Below are positions 18,276-28,205 of a DNA stretch of 64,000 nt, in pieces. Origin of the DNA: Termitidicoccus mucosus (GTDB taxonomy: Bacteria > Verrucomicrobiota > Verrucomicrobiia > Opitutales > Opitutaceae); NCBI RefSeq assembly GCF_038725785.1, contig NZ_CP109796.1, positions 6,262,501-6,326,500 on the forward strand, written 5' to 3'. Both the position numbers and the translations under genes were made by a program. The notes beneath the pieces were generated by a model. That model was not told the origin of the DNA, did not search any database, and saw only the letters and a program-made list of their open reading frames with translations. How positions within the stretch are numbered: the stretch's first letter is position 1; each line of letters opens with the position of its first letter.

Positions 18276-20597
18276 TTAATCGAAAACGATTTTATAGCGA
18301 TAGGCGTTTTTCAGGCAGGTAAAGGAAACCATGTCGCCCCCGGCCTTGGATTCTGCGAGGAGTTGATACTCGGCCTTGTCCGGATCCTCCGCAAAGACGC
18401 GGTAACCAGCGTGCGTGCGTTTCCACGAAAGCGACACGGCCAGCGCATCGGCCATGATGGGGGGCTCGCCGCCGTCGCCGTAGTCACTGCCGATGTGAAA
18501 ATCCTTCATCTTCGCCGGCTTTTCGCCGGAGTTGCCGGCGTTCACTCCGAAGAGCACATAAACGGTGCGGGCCGAGGCCAGCTCCTTCGCGTCGCCGGAA
18601 ACGATGGCGGCGGACAAATGCTCGTTGCCGACCGCAAACGCGAGCGTCCCGCCGAGCGCGGCGTTGTCCCCTTGTATAAAACCCGAGCGCACGACCAAGC
18701 GAGGCGTGTCCACGGAGAGCACGCCGTTGGCAAAATCGCGGCGGATTTCGCCGGTATCGCTGGCGATGACGCCGTTTTCAACGGCGGGAATTTTGATATT
18801 GTTTTTCGCGAGTGCGCGCCGGAGCGAGTCATGCGCGGCGGTGAAGTTGGAATTGTCATCCACCGGTAGGTAGGAGATTCGCCAAGGCTTTATGTCAAGA
18901 CGCGGCGCCGATGGACCGCCATCGGCGTTGTATAAAAATCCGCCCGGCCCCGGTGTGAACTCGCGCTCGACTCGGCTGGTGAACGCGAGCAGTTGCGCCG
19001 TGTCGGTCTTGTCGTAGGCGCGCGCGATGGAGATGACCTTTTTGTAGGTCTCCTCGGACGAGGCGAGCAACTGGCGGCTGTAAAAACTGTCCGTCTCCAG
19101 TCCGTCCATTTGCTCCTTTGTATAACGCCGCTCTCGCGTCTCGCGCTTCACCGCCTCGTCGCGGGTGCTGGTGATTCGCAGGCGGTTTTCCGCCGGGCGG
19201 ACCATGCCCTGCCGGAAGGAAAGCGCGAGCGCGGGGACGAGCGGCCAGATTGCCGGGTCCTTCACAAGGTTGGAATGATACCGGAGTTTTTCGTTGGGCG
19301 TTTCCCACGAACCCTGCGCGGGCTTCCCGTTTTTCATGAACTTGGGCCATTCGTCGTGGTAGGAAAATAGCACGAGAGCGTCGAGATCCTGCAAGGCGCC
19401 GTAGGCCATCAGCTCGGGCAGCCCCTCGCTCCGGTATTTGTTGGGATGCGAATAGCTGAATTCGTTGACGATGGCGGGCATCCCGGCGTTGCGCACTCGC
19501 CCGAGCTGCGGCGGTAGCGTCCAAAAATGGTTCAGCGGCGTCTTCAGCGACGACTTGTCGCTGTGCGTCCAGTAAAAATGCGAGCAGGTGTAGTCCATCG
19601 TCCGCGCCAGCGTGTAGAAATCCGCCGGCGAGAGCGGGCAGTTGTGCCCGGTGAGCGGAATCCGCGCGCCGAGCGTGCCGAGAAAGGTTTTCATGCTTCT
19701 ATAATAACGCAGCATCAGCGCGACGGAAAACTCCTTCATCGCCTCGCTGTCATAAACCGACGGGAAGGTGATGTTGCCGGGCGCGAGCGGTTTCGCGGGG
19801 TCGGCAAGGAGCGCCTTATAGTCGGCGGCGGAAATGGCATTCTTTTCCACCCAGGCGATGAACAGTTTTTCCAGCTCGGCCTTCGACTCGCCCGCGCATT
19901 TTTGCAGGGTGTCGCCCCAGAAGGGCGAGTTTTCGTTCAACAATTCCGCGAACGCGATGCCCGACTCGTCCTTGTAGGCACGCTTCGTGTGCGGATTCAC
20001 GTGGTTGAACACCAGCGAGGCATAGTATTTTTGCGCCTCGATGGCCTTCGAATAAAAGAAGAAATCGTTGGGCTTGAAACGCCCGCCGTCGGGAACGATG
20101 CCGGGCGGCGAGATTTGATACAAATCATACAAGTCGAGGTCTATGTAAATGCCGCGCCGGTTGAGGGCGTGGATGAAATAATCCAGCGCCGCGAAATACC
20201 CGTTCGCCCGCGCCTTGTCCTTGGCCAGCAGGTAATTCATAAAAAAGTGGAAGCGCACCAAGTTGACGCCATGGCGGGCGAGGTAGCCAGCGATTTCGTC
20301 GGCCTCCGCGCGGTTAGGAAAACAGAGCGTGCCGACGATGGCGATGCCGACGAATTTCACGCGGCCTTTGTCGTTGGCAAAATGCCCGTCCGGAGTGGCG
20401 CGGATGAAGCCGTGCGCGCCGGCGGGCGCGTTGTTCAGAAACGAGATGTCCATTCCGTTCGCTCTGGACGATTTCACGGGAATATTAACGGGCACGCGCC
20501 CCGAATCGGGGGCAGCTCCAAGGAGCGCGGCGGGAGCAAGCGCGAACGCGAGCAAGGCTGTTATGGATGTGATTTGGCGGAGGCGTTTCATGGTCAT
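18276..20597 (-). CDS. Secreted clan-A glycoside hydrolase (GH5-like TIM barrel)
   Basis: 773 residues with an N-terminal signal peptide (about residues 1-28). A TIM-barrel glycosidase follows: GVNLVRFHFFMNYLLA on an early strand, acid/base E222 in FAELLNEN at the end of strand 4, and nucleophile E379 in AIVNEFSYSH at strand 7. The C-terminal 250 residues look like beta-sandwich domains. The architecture resembles clan GH-A enzymes such as GH5 or its unclassified relatives; substrate cannot be read. Its start is 4 nt from the end of the GH2 gene, so the two form an operon. An ATG two codons downstream (20591) is a possible start. Confidence 0.8.
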   Translation of the reverse strand: MTMKRLRQITSITALLAFALAPAALLGAAPDSGRVPVNIPVKSSRANGMDISFLNNAPAGAHGFIRATPDGHFANDKGRVKFVGIAIVGTLCFPNRAEADEIAGYLARHGVNLVRFHFFMNYLLAKDKARANGYFAALDYFIHALNRRGIYIDLDLYDLYQISPPGIVPDGGRFKPNDFFFYSKAIEAQKYYASLVFNHVNPHTKRAYKDESGIAFAELLNENSPFWGDTLQKCAGESKAELEKLFIAWVEKNAISAADYKALLADPAKPLAPGNITFPSVYDSEAMKEFSVALMLRYYRSMKTFLGTLGARIPLTGHNCPLSPADFYTLARTMDYTCSHFYWTHSDKSSLKTPLNHFWTLPPQLGRVRNAGMPAIVNEFSYSHPNKYRSEGLPELMAYGALQDLDALVLFSYHDEWPKFMKNGKPAQGSWETPNEKLRYHSNLVKDPAIWPLVPALALSFRQGMVRPAENRLRITSTRDEAVKRETRERRYTKEQMDGLETDSFYSRQLLASSEETYKKVISIARAYDKTDTAQLLAFTSRVEREFTPGPGGFLYNADGGPSAPRLDIKPWRISYLPVDDNSNFTAAHDSLRRALAKNNIKIPAVENGVIASDTGEIRRDFANGVLSVDTPRLVVRSGFIQGDNAALGGTLAFAVGNEHLSAAIVSGDAKELASARTVYVLFGVNAGNSGEKPAKMKDFHIGSDYGDGGEPPIMADALAVSLSWKRTHAGYRVFAEDPDKAEYQLLAESKAGGDMVSFTCLKNAYRYKIVFD

Positions 20598-20600
20598 GGG

Positions 20601-23513
20601 TTAATTATTACTGAGGAATTGGGTGAAAAGGTTGTCCGCATACGCGTCGGCAACGCCGTCCTCGTCGAGACGGCTGAACACATCAACGCACGACACGACA
20701 AGCGCGCCACTGCCGATTTTTTTATACGTAAGCGACATGCCGAACGAACTGCTCCCGACGCTATATTTGTGCAGCGCGGAGAGCACGATGGTATCCGCTT
20801 GCATGGGATATGCGACGGTTTTTGAAATGACGCCCGCGTTGGCATTGAAGTAATCCCAAAAGCGCTGGTCATTGATGCCTTGCAGGAAGGGACTTTGCCC
20901 GGCGACGATTTCGTTAAAAGTCACCCCGTGCGTCACCCCCTGCACGGGGGCCAGCGAAAGCCCTTCGACAAGCGGCGCGTCCGACTTTAGTGTTTGCTGC
21001 TCCAGAATGAGCAGCTTTCCGCCACCGGCAAGCCATGCGTTCAATTCCCCGCCGCGCAACGCAAGCGTGTCGTCGGCGGTCGCGAATGTGTTTTCCGAGA
21101 CAACCACGTGCGAGTATTTCGGCGCATCTTGCAAAGAGCGTATCACGTCGCATAAAATACCAAGCGACGCGAGCCAACGCTCCGACGCCTTTGCCACCGC
21201 CCCTTCTTCCTTCAAATACGCGACCGCGCGCGGCCGGGTTGCAAGCACGGGCACCTTCCGCGCTGGGCAAAGCACCGCGTCGTAGGTGTTCGTGACCGAG
21301 CGGGACACGCCGGATTGCGCATATTCATAAACTATAAAAATCCGCGCCGCGGCAAACGCATCAACGCCGGGCGCCTCAAACGAAAACTCGCGCGCGACCG
21401 GCGAAAACGGCGCGATTGCCATGTTCCTCGCCTGATAAAGCGTTTTCGATTCCGTGCCGGACTCCATTTTGACGCTGATGCTGGAAATCGTCGCGTCAAA
21501 GGATGAGTGATTGACGATTTCCAGCGTGCGCTTGTAGGTTTTGCCCGACGAAAAGTGCATGTCGTGCTCCTTGATGCGCGCATAAACCGGAGTATAAGCC
21601 TGCGAGGTCCACTCGGTCGCGCGCGCATCCAGCAGCCCCTGCCACGGGGCGAACCCCGCGACCGAATCAATGCCGTCGAAGCGCAGTATTTCCGAGATGC
21701 GCTTGAGGTTTGTTTTGAACCCATGCGCCACGCCCTTTTCCTTGTCGGCAAGATTTTTGAATCCGATTGCGGCGGGAAAGCTGCCGCCGATGCCCCAGCC
21801 CCTTTTGGCGAACGCGTTTAACTCCTCCACATACACGCTTGGATTTGAAACAATCGCGGGATATTTCTCCGCTTTCTTATAGCCGCCCCACGAAAATCCG
21901 ATGCTCTCCCAGAACACCATCGGCAAATCCTTGACACCGAGCACCGCCTCCGCCTTGTCGCGCATTTGCGCGATCACCTCGGGCATGGTCGCCCAGTCGC
22001 CGGCAACGCCGGTGTAGGGGTGGAAGTCGAGGAAGTCCACCTTCAGCCATTCGTCACCGCTGTCGGCCACCGCGTTGGAGAATTTGTCCTTGCGCGACAC
22101 CACCCCCATGATTCCGCTCGCGGAGACGGGGCGGTTCATGCGGTCGAGCGCCTTTATTTTCGCATACGGCGAGAAGAGCGCCTTCTGCACGGGCACCTCG
22201 TTGCCCAGCGCATACATCACCACCGAGGCGCGATTATAATTCATCTTGAACCACTCCTCCACCTCGCGCTCGTTTTGCGCGTAGAACTCGTCGTGCGCCT
22301 TGCGGGTGAACGCGTTCGCCCATTCGTCGTATATCAAAACACCCACCTCGTCGGCCATGCGGTAGAACACTTCCGGCATGGGCGCGTGCGGCGTGCGAAA
22401 CGTATTGTAACCCTTTGCCTTTTGACTGGCAAGCGAGCGGACAAGCGCCGGTAGTTGCCGCCGGCTGCCCTCCGGGTTTTTGAAATACCCCGCAGAATAC
22501 ATGTTGCCTCCGAAGAGATACACCCGCCGTCCGTTCAGGTAAAAGTTGCGCCCATTCGCCTCGAAACGTCTAAAGCCAAACGTGTCCTGATAGATGTCCG
22601 CGTTTCCGTCAATGCGCACGCGGAGCGTGTAGAGTTGCGGGTTGTCCATGTCCCACAGCGTCACGTCGTCATACGCAAGCGTCACGACGGCGGTCCCATC
22701 CGGAGCCAGTCTCACCCTCCGCGTCATCGTGGCGACCTCCCTGCCAGTCTTGTTGTCCGTGAGCGTGAAAGCCAGCGTCGCGTCGCGCTCGCGGTCGGCG
22801 TAAAAGGTGAGATCCAGCGTCACGGATTTTTTGTCGATGTCCGTCGAGATGAGACACTCCGCGATGGAATCCCGCGAGGTTTCGATCAGGCAAACGTCCT
22901 GCCAGATGCCGCCGCGCAATTCCTGCATTCCCCACAGGGGGCCATAGACATGCTTCAACGGGGTTTCAGGGTTCCAGTTCACCGGGCCTGGCTCGATGTC
23001 GTTAATCACTTTCACCACAACCGTGTTCTCATCGTTTTTCAACGCGCGCGTGACATCGAGGCAAAACGGCGTATAGGCCCCCTTGTGAGAGCCGACATTC
23101 ACGCCGTTGACATGCACCTCGCCGTAATACGCCACCGCACCGAAGCGCATAAGATAGCGCCTGTCGTTTTTCTTGGTGACGGTGAACACGCGTTTCACGT
23201 GGAGCGCGAGGAAACGCTTATCCTTTGTGAAATCGGCGGTTACTTTTTCCTTCGACATGTGCGCCCACAAATCCTCGGGAACGTTATACGTGCCCGTAAA
23301 CGCCGCCGCGTCATTGGCGGCGAGCGCATTCGAATAAGCGTCGGCTTCATTGGCAAAAAGCCGTATCGCCGTGCGCTGCCATTGCCCGTTCAGGTATTGC
23401 ACTGACGAATATTTTTTATACGAATTGATAACCAGCACATTCGCATCGGCATGCGCATGCGCGCGCGCCGTAAAAAGCGTGAGTATGGCGAGGAGGTATC
23501 GTAGTCGTCCCAT
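20601..23513 (-). CDS. Secreted GH2 family glycosidase (beta-galactosidase/mannosidase-like)
   Basis: 970 residues from the ATG at 23513, which begins a signal peptide (MGRLRYLLAILTLFTARAHA); the upstream frame to 23624 crosses the operator and is not coding. GH2 layout: an N-terminal jelly-roll sugar-binding domain (VHVNGVNVGSHKGAYTPF near 160), an Ig-like domain, and a TIM barrel with acid/base E439 in YALGNEV and nucleophile E536 in MVFWESIGFS. C-terminal domains include a glutamine-amidotransferase-like fold often found in large GH2 proteins. A GTTAGCGTAAC palindrome lies 57 nt upstream. It is the first gene of a two-gene operon with the GH5-like enzyme. Confidence 0.88.
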   Translation of the reverse strand: MGRLRYLLAILTLFTARAHAHADANVLVINSYKKYSSVQYLNGQWQRTAIRLFANEADAYSNALAANDAAAFTGTYNVPEDLWAHMSKEKVTADFTKDKRFLALHVKRVFTVTKKNDRRYLMRFGAVAYYGEVHVNGVNVGSHKGAYTPFCLDVTRALKNDENTVVVKVINDIEPGPVNWNPETPLKHVYGPLWGMQELRGGIWQDVCLIETSRDSIAECLISTDIDKKSVTLDLTFYADRERDATLAFTLTDNKTGREVATMTRRVRLAPDGTAVVTLAYDDVTLWDMDNPQLYTLRVRIDGNADIYQDTFGFRRFEANGRNFYLNGRRVYLFGGNMYSAGYFKNPEGSRRQLPALVRSLASQKAKGYNTFRTPHAPMPEVFYRMADEVGVLIYDEWANAFTRKAHDEFYAQNEREVEEWFKMNYNRASVVMYALGNEVPVQKALFSPYAKIKALDRMNRPVSASGIMGVVSRKDKFSNAVADSGDEWLKVDFLDFHPYTGVAGDWATMPEVIAQMRDKAEAVLGVKDLPMVFWESIGFSWGGYKKAEKYPAIVSNPSVYVEELNAFAKRGWGIGGSFPAAIGFKNLADKEKGVAHGFKTNLKRISEILRFDGIDSVAGFAPWQGLLDARATEWTSQAYTPVYARIKEHDMHFSSGKTYKRTLEIVNHSSFDATISSISVKMESGTESKTLYQARNMAIAPFSPVAREFSFEAPGVDAFAAARIFIVYEYAQSGVSRSVTNTYDAVLCPARKVPVLATRPRAVAYLKEEGAVAKASERWLASLGILCDVIRSLQDAPKYSHVVVSENTFATADDTLALRGGELNAWLAGGGKLLILEQQTLKSDAPLVEGLSLAPVQGVTHGVTFNEIVAGQSPFLQGINDQRFWDYFNANAGVISKTVAYPMQADTIVLSALHKYSVGSSSFGMSLTYKKIGSGALVVSCVDVFSRLDEDGVADAYADNLFTQFLSNN

Positions 23514-23570
23514 GAAAAGGTTCTGAAAAAGATTTGGGACTAATTTGGAGGAGCGCGGCACAAAAGAGAT

Positions 23571-23581
23571 GTTAGCGTAAC
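23571..23581 (-). promoter_or_regulatory. Predicted LacI-family operator upstream of the GH2 operon
   Basis: GTTAGCGTAAC, with GTTA and TAAC half-sites around GCG, lies 57 nt upstream of the GH2 start. On the transcribed strand it reads GTTACGCTAAC, the same core as the two sites bracketing the lacI gene at 46841-47863. Confidence 0.65.
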
Positions 23582-23667
23582 GCGGGTGCGGCCTTTTCCA
23601 AGGGTGCGGCGGGAGTTGGAGCATTTTTGTTTATTCTTTCGCATTAGAGAGATGGCGCGGCAGCGCC

Positions 23668-23772
23668 GGTAGGGAAGGCCTCTCCGAGGCCTCCGCCAGT
23701 GTGCGCGGGGCATGGTGAAATACATAGGTAATCGAGACGTTCTCACGGAGGCCTCGGAGAGGCCTCCCTACC
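23668..23772. repeat. Intergenic inverted repeat (GGTAGGGAGGCCTCTCCGAGG type)
   Basis: Arms at 23668-23695 and 23746-23772 are inverted copies differing by one inserted base. Each arm itself contains the internal palindromes AGGCCT and GAGGCCTC. The element sits between the GH2 operator and the end of the TonB-receptor gene and may act as a bidirectional terminator or be a small non-autonomous element. Apart from it and the operator, the 311-nt gap holds no gene. Confidence 0.75.
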
Positions 23773-23824
23773 AGACGTTTGCGACCAATTAAATGAACAA
23801 TGCTCCAATCCGCACCCGGTAAAA

Positions 23825-26605
23825 TCAGAACTGATAGACAGCGGAAAAGGTGATTTTCCTCGGATCGAGATAATTGTAATCGCCGGAGGCGGTCAGGCGG
23901 GGGTTGGCCGCTAGGCCATACATGCGGTAGGCGAACACGCCATAGACAATCTTGTCGTCATTATCGAAGAGATTGGAAACATTCACTTGCAGGCGGAGCG
24001 GGCGCTTATTGCCAAAGCGAAGCCGGTAACTCGCGTGGGCACTGTAAGTTTGGTAGGCCTTGGCGTAGGAGTAATCAAACGGATGGTCGGGATCGGCCAC
24101 ACCGATGTTGCGCTTGCCGCGAATATTGGCGCCGAAGCCGATTTCGAGGCTGCGAAGCGGGCCGGAGGTGAAGGAATAGGTTCCGTAGATATTGGCGCTG
24201 TATTTGATTGTGTGGGGCAGCACAGTGCCCTTGGCAGCGGCCTTGAGGGCGTTCTCAATGCTTTCAATATAAGTGAGCATCTGATTTTTCACGGATATGT
24301 CCTCGGGCGTGTCCGTCAGGTTGCCAATCGCGGACTGCCATGTGGGCAGACTCTCGTAAAAGTATTTTCTCAGTCCCGGACGGAGATTCACCGCCTCGGT
24401 TTCGGGAAGCGCGAGATTGAACATGACACGCAGGTTTTTCGTGGGATTGGCGGTGATGTCTATTTCATAGCCGGTGCCCTTGTAGTCGCGCGTGTCGCGG
24501 TAAAGGATGGTTTCTTGGTCGGGACGCCCGGAATGTTGCCAGAGATACTGCAACTGGGTGTTGTAGGCATTTGTGTAACTGTCGTTGGGGTTCTTGTTCT
24601 GCGTGTTGTCATAGTAACTGGCGGAACCGGTGATTTTCTTGTTGAAAAACTCGAACCGGAGTCCGAGGTCCATGCCCTCGTTTCTCACGATGTCCGGGTA
24701 GGAACCGTCAAGCAGGTTGGGGCCGTTGCGCGGCGCATTGAAACTCTCTGAATAGTTGCCGAACACACCGACATTTTCGAGGAAATACCAGACCGCGCCC
24801 AGACTGCGGCTGACAGGGGAGACCTTTTGGACATCCCGACCGGTTGGCTCGACCACGGGTACAGCGGCGGCGGCGGCGGTGCGATTCTCGTAATCGTCGT
24901 AGCGGATGCCGTAAAGCAAGGTCACGCGCTCCCGCAAAAACTGGGTGGTGCCGAGAATTTGGGCTGATTTCACCCAGCGGTCGTTGTAGGCGACGTTCAC
25001 CCGCTGCCAGACCAGGTCGAGATTCGGGTTTGTGATCTCCGGGATTTCTCCGGCGGCGACCGCCGGCTCGTCCCAATAATAACGCTCCCACAATTTGTAA
25101 TTCGCACCGTTGGTCTTGTTTATAAGACGCGGGCGGGAGTGGATTTCATAACTGGTTTCCTCGCGTCCGCCCACGATGGCGGTCACGCGCTGGCGGATGC
25201 GGCGGGACTCGAACAGGCTGGTCGCCATGAACCTGACCTCGTCTACCAGGTTTTTGCCGTCTTGCGTGCCTCGGGTCTGGTCAGTGTAGGGGGCGCCGAA
25301 CTTGGGATTGGGGTCGCCGTTGGGCAGCTTCCGGTTGATGTCTATATGATATTCTTCCCAAAGCGCGCTGTTGTCCCACGCGTCGTTGTTGCGCTCTGAG
25401 TGGTTGAAGGAAAGCTCCATGAACAGCCAGTCGCCAAAGTGCTTGTCGAGGTAGCCAGAAAACGTGTAATATCTATTGTGAACAATCGAGTCGAGCGGCT
25501 GGATGTTAAACTCACGATAAGGCAGCATGGGGACGCGGTCGCTGATTTCGGAGGCGATGTCCGTCCGTTGCTCGGCCATGAGTGGCGCGCCGGTGCCGTT
25601 GGTCTGACACAGATTGCCCCAGTTGGTGACATTGAGACCAGCCATCGAGGGAACCCAGAGGAAATAACTGCCGTTGGACATGCTGCTTAACCGTTGCAAG
25701 CCGTGTTCTTGGCCGGGCGGCGGGCGGTCAATGATATTGGTATTCGCATCATTACCGTTGGTCGTGGTGTAGCCGTTCCAGTAGGAGGCGTAATCCTTGA
25801 AATTCTGCTTGTATATATAACGCTCCATGTCGCCATATTCGCCCTCGAAGCGGAAATTCATGCTCGGCAGGACGCGCCACGTGCCGGCCAGATGCAGCCC
25901 GTCGCGGTCGGACTCCGCGAAATCGCGCCAGCCTTCGGCGCGGTTGAGGAGGCCGTTGACGCGGAGCGCGAATTTTCTGGAGACCAGCGGCTGGTTGGCG
26001 TCAAATGCCATGCGCCAGCCGCCGTAGGAGTCCATCCTGAGCGAGGCGACATGCCGAGGCTTGTATAAATTGGCGCGCTTGGTCCAGGTGGTGGCGATGC
26101 CACTGACGTTGCCGTCGCCGAACAGCACGCCGTTGGGGCCGCGGGCGAATTCGAAGCGCTCGGTGTTGTAGTCATCGCTGTCCACATACCAGACAAAATA
26201 ATTGCGGGTGGGAAAGCCGGCGCCCATGCCGCGAAAGCGGACTTGATACTCGCCCTGCACGGCCTCGGCATTGCCGTCCATCGGCATGGCATTGGTCGCC
26301 CACTGGGAAGCCTCGGCGAGCGTGGTGGCAGCGATGTCGTCGAGAAATTCACGCGTGAGGACGGAGACGACGGCAGGCGAGTCGCGCAGGTCCATGCTCG
26401 TCCGTCCGCCGGTGAGCGAACTGGCGGCCATGTAACCGACATCCTTCGAGGTGGAGACCTCGAACGGGGACATCTCGACGATTTCCTCCGCCTCGCCGGC
26501 GGATATTTTGACGGATTGCGCGGGCAGCGCGAGGCTGACGGCGCCGGCAAGAGCCGCCCCCAGCAGGCAAAGGCGGGCGCGGCACGGGTTGGTTGTGGTG
26601 TTCAT
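23825..26605 (-). CDS. TonB-dependent outer-membrane receptor, copy 1
   Basis: 926 residues: signal peptide (about 1-29, ending in ALPAQS), a TonB-box-like EEIVEMSPFEV segment, a plug domain (ASSLTGGRTSMDLRDSPAVVSVLTRE, FARGPNGVLFGDGNVSG) and a 22-strand barrel with a terminal Phe (KITFSAVYQF). The plug and SPFEV motif are typical of the large Opitutaceae receptor family. The probable substrate is an oligosaccharide, given the glycosidases on both sides. It is the least similar of the three receptors here: its plug starts ASSLTGGRT instead of ASALTGTRTDSL. An ADP-ribosylglycohydrolase gene lies upstream. Confidence 0.93.
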   Translation of the reverse strand: MNTTTNPCRARLCLLGAALAGAVSLALPAQSVKISAGEAEEIVEMSPFEVSTSKDVGYMAASSLTGGRTSMDLRDSPAVVSVLTREFLDDIAATTLAEASQWATNAMPMDGNAEAVQGEYQVRFRGMGAGFPTRNYFVWYVDSDDYNTERFEFARGPNGVLFGDGNVSGIATTWTKRANLYKPRHVASLRMDSYGGWRMAFDANQPLVSRKFALRVNGLLNRAEGWRDFAESDRDGLHLAGTWRVLPSMNFRFEGEYGDMERYIYKQNFKDYASYWNGYTTTNGNDANTNIIDRPPPGQEHGLQRLSSMSNGSYFLWVPSMAGLNVTNWGNLCQTNGTGAPLMAEQRTDIASEISDRVPMLPYREFNIQPLDSIVHNRYYTFSGYLDKHFGDWLFMELSFNHSERNNDAWDNSALWEEYHIDINRKLPNGDPNPKFGAPYTDQTRGTQDGKNLVDEVRFMATSLFESRRIRQRVTAIVGGREETSYEIHSRPRLINKTNGANYKLWERYYWDEPAVAAGEIPEITNPNLDLVWQRVNVAYNDRWVKSAQILGTTQFLRERVTLLYGIRYDDYENRTAAAAAVPVVEPTGRDVQKVSPVSRSLGAVWYFLENVGVFGNYSESFNAPRNGPNLLDGSYPDIVRNEGMDLGLRFEFFNKKITGSASYYDNTQNKNPNDSYTNAYNTQLQYLWQHSGRPDQETILYRDTRDYKGTGYEIDITANPTKNLRVMFNLALPETEAVNLRPGLRKYFYESLPTWQSAIGNLTDTPEDISVKNQMLTYIESIENALKAAAKGTVLPHTIKYSANIYGTYSFTSGPLRSLEIGFGANIRGKRNIGVADPDHPFDYSYAKAYQTYSAHASYRLRFGNKRPLRLQVNVSNLFDNDDKIVYGVFAYRMYGLAANPRLTASGDYNYLDPRKITFSAVYQF

Positions 26606-26665
26606 TATTTTAGGGTTCAGGGTTGGGCTGATGGGAAAATGGTTGGTTTGTTTTAGACACAGAGT

Positions 26666-28186
26666 TCACGGAGTGCGGGCACGGAGGGGAGCCCCTTCCA
26701 CGCGGCCTTGCGCGCCGAAGGCGCCGGGCAGCCATTGGTGGGTGGCAGCGTCGGCGAGGGCGAACACGCAATCTGTCGCGGTTTGCGGGCGACGCAGGCG
26801 GAGGCGCAGCGTGTGCGCGCCGGTGCCAATCCGCACCTCGGCGCGGAACGGTCCGGCGCGGTGCGGGGAGGGTGCCGCATATATATTACGGCGGGTATCG
26901 TCTGCCGGCACGGCCAGCACGGGCTGGTCGTCCAGCGCGCAGGTGATGTCGCCATCCGACCAGGCCATGACGGCGTAATCGCCGGGCGCGGGGAGATAGA
27001 ACGGAATAACAATGTCCAGCGCCTTGTTCATAAACGACTCACGCTGGAAGCGGAGCCATTGGCCATGGATGGTTGTTTTGTCACATTTGTCCGGGGGTGG
27101 TGTTTTTTCAAAACCCATTGTATAATCGTGTCGGTGTTCGATTAAAACCGGCTGATGGAAAAATGCGGTGTCGCGCGTGGCGGGCCGGCATTCGGCAATC
27201 TCTCCGATCACCGGCGACGCCGCCCGCAGTTGGCAGCCCAACTCCATGACCTGCGAGGTCAGTTCCGCGAGAGTGGCCGGCGGCTCGATTCCTATGATTG
27301 GCGCGGAAACGACCACGCCCTCGCCAATCGGCGCGAGCCAGCGGTTGTCTATTCCCTCCGGGTTTATGATGCCCAGCAGGGCGCCGAGCGTCGCGCCGGT
27401 ACAATCGGTGTCGTAGCCGCAGTTGACCGCGATGCAGATGGATTTCCAGAAATCGCCGCCGCCGGCCAGCCAGCCGAGGATGGTGAAGCACACGTTGGCG
27501 GTGACGTGGGTGAAATTGGTCCGCGCGTAACGGGCGATTATATATTCGCGCACACCGGGCCAGTCGCGCGTCCGGTCCCACTCGGCCACCGTGGCGAGGA
27601 CGGCCCGGCGGATTTCACTGGCTTCGGGCAGGCGGGCGAGCGCGTCGGCAAGCAGCGTTTGCGTGCCGGTTTCGACAAACGCGAGGGATTGCAGCGCGGC
27701 GAAAAATACTTCCGCCCAAACACCCTCGCCCGAGTGGTCATTGACCGCGTCGGCCCAGGCGAAGCCGGCCGCCCGGGCGGGGTTACCGGGAGCCACGCAG
27801 GCCCAAATCTCGCTGCGGATGGCGGCGCCCATACACTCGCCGAAAAAATTGTCCGTCGCGCCGCGGGCCGGACCGGACAGACCGCAAGCCGCGTTTCTTA
27901 GCGAGATGGCGTATTCATCGTAGGGGAACGTGACATGCCGCGTCCATGCCTCGCCGAGGATTTCCGGCGTCACCTGCGTCGCGCCGGTTTTTAGCAAGTG
28001 GTGCAGCCAGACAAGCTGGAGGTCGAGGTCATCGTTAGGCAGGACGCCGTCCGGCACCGGATCATAAAACGAAAGGGCTAGCGGGCCGGGCTTGCCCTCG
28101 TGCGGCCCGCCGAGCGTGCCGCCGATGTTCTTCCCCAACCAGCAGGCGTGGATTTTGCGGGGGAGATCGTTTATCGGGGGGGACAT
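26666..28186 (-). CDS. ADP-ribosylglycohydrolase family protein with C-terminal beta domain
   Basis: 506 residues. The N-terminal about 330 residues have the ARH/DraG fold: the first metal motif PNDDLDLQ (51-57), EYAI and GATDNF segments, and the second metal motif GYDTDCTGATLGALLG with D259 and D261. The remaining 170 residues look like a beta-rich domain not found in DraG. Family members remove ADP-ribose from proteins or act on related N- or O-glycosides. In carbohydrate clusters of Bacteroidetes and Verrucomicrobia such proteins are common but unexplained. There is no signal peptide. It lies between the symporter and a TonB receptor, separated by repeat-bearing gaps. Confidence 0.85.
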   Translation of the reverse strand: MSPPINDLPRKIHACWLGKNIGGTLGGPHEGKPGPLALSFYDPVPDGVLPNDDLDLQLVWLHHLLKTGATQVTPEILGEAWTRHVTFPYDEYAISLRNAACGLSGPARGATDNFFGECMGAAIRSEIWACVAPGNPARAAGFAWADAVNDHSGEGVWAEVFFAALQSLAFVETGTQTLLADALARLPEASEIRRAVLATVAEWDRTRDWPGVREYIIARYARTNFTHVTANVCFTILGWLAGGGDFWKSICIAVNCGYDTDCTGATLGALLGIINPEGIDNRWLAPIGEGVVVSAPIIGIEPPATLAELTSQVMELGCQLRAASPVIGEIAECRPATRDTAFFHQPVLIEHRHDYTMGFEKTPPPDKCDKTTIHGQWLRFQRESFMNKALDIVIPFYLPAPGDYAVMAWSDGDITCALDDQPVLAVPADDTRRNIYAAPSPHRAGPFRAEVRIGTGAHTLRLRLRRPQTATDCVFALADAATHQWLPGAFGAQGRVEGAPLRARTP

Positions 28187-28205
28187 GGGGAAAAGGTTCG
28201 TTTTT

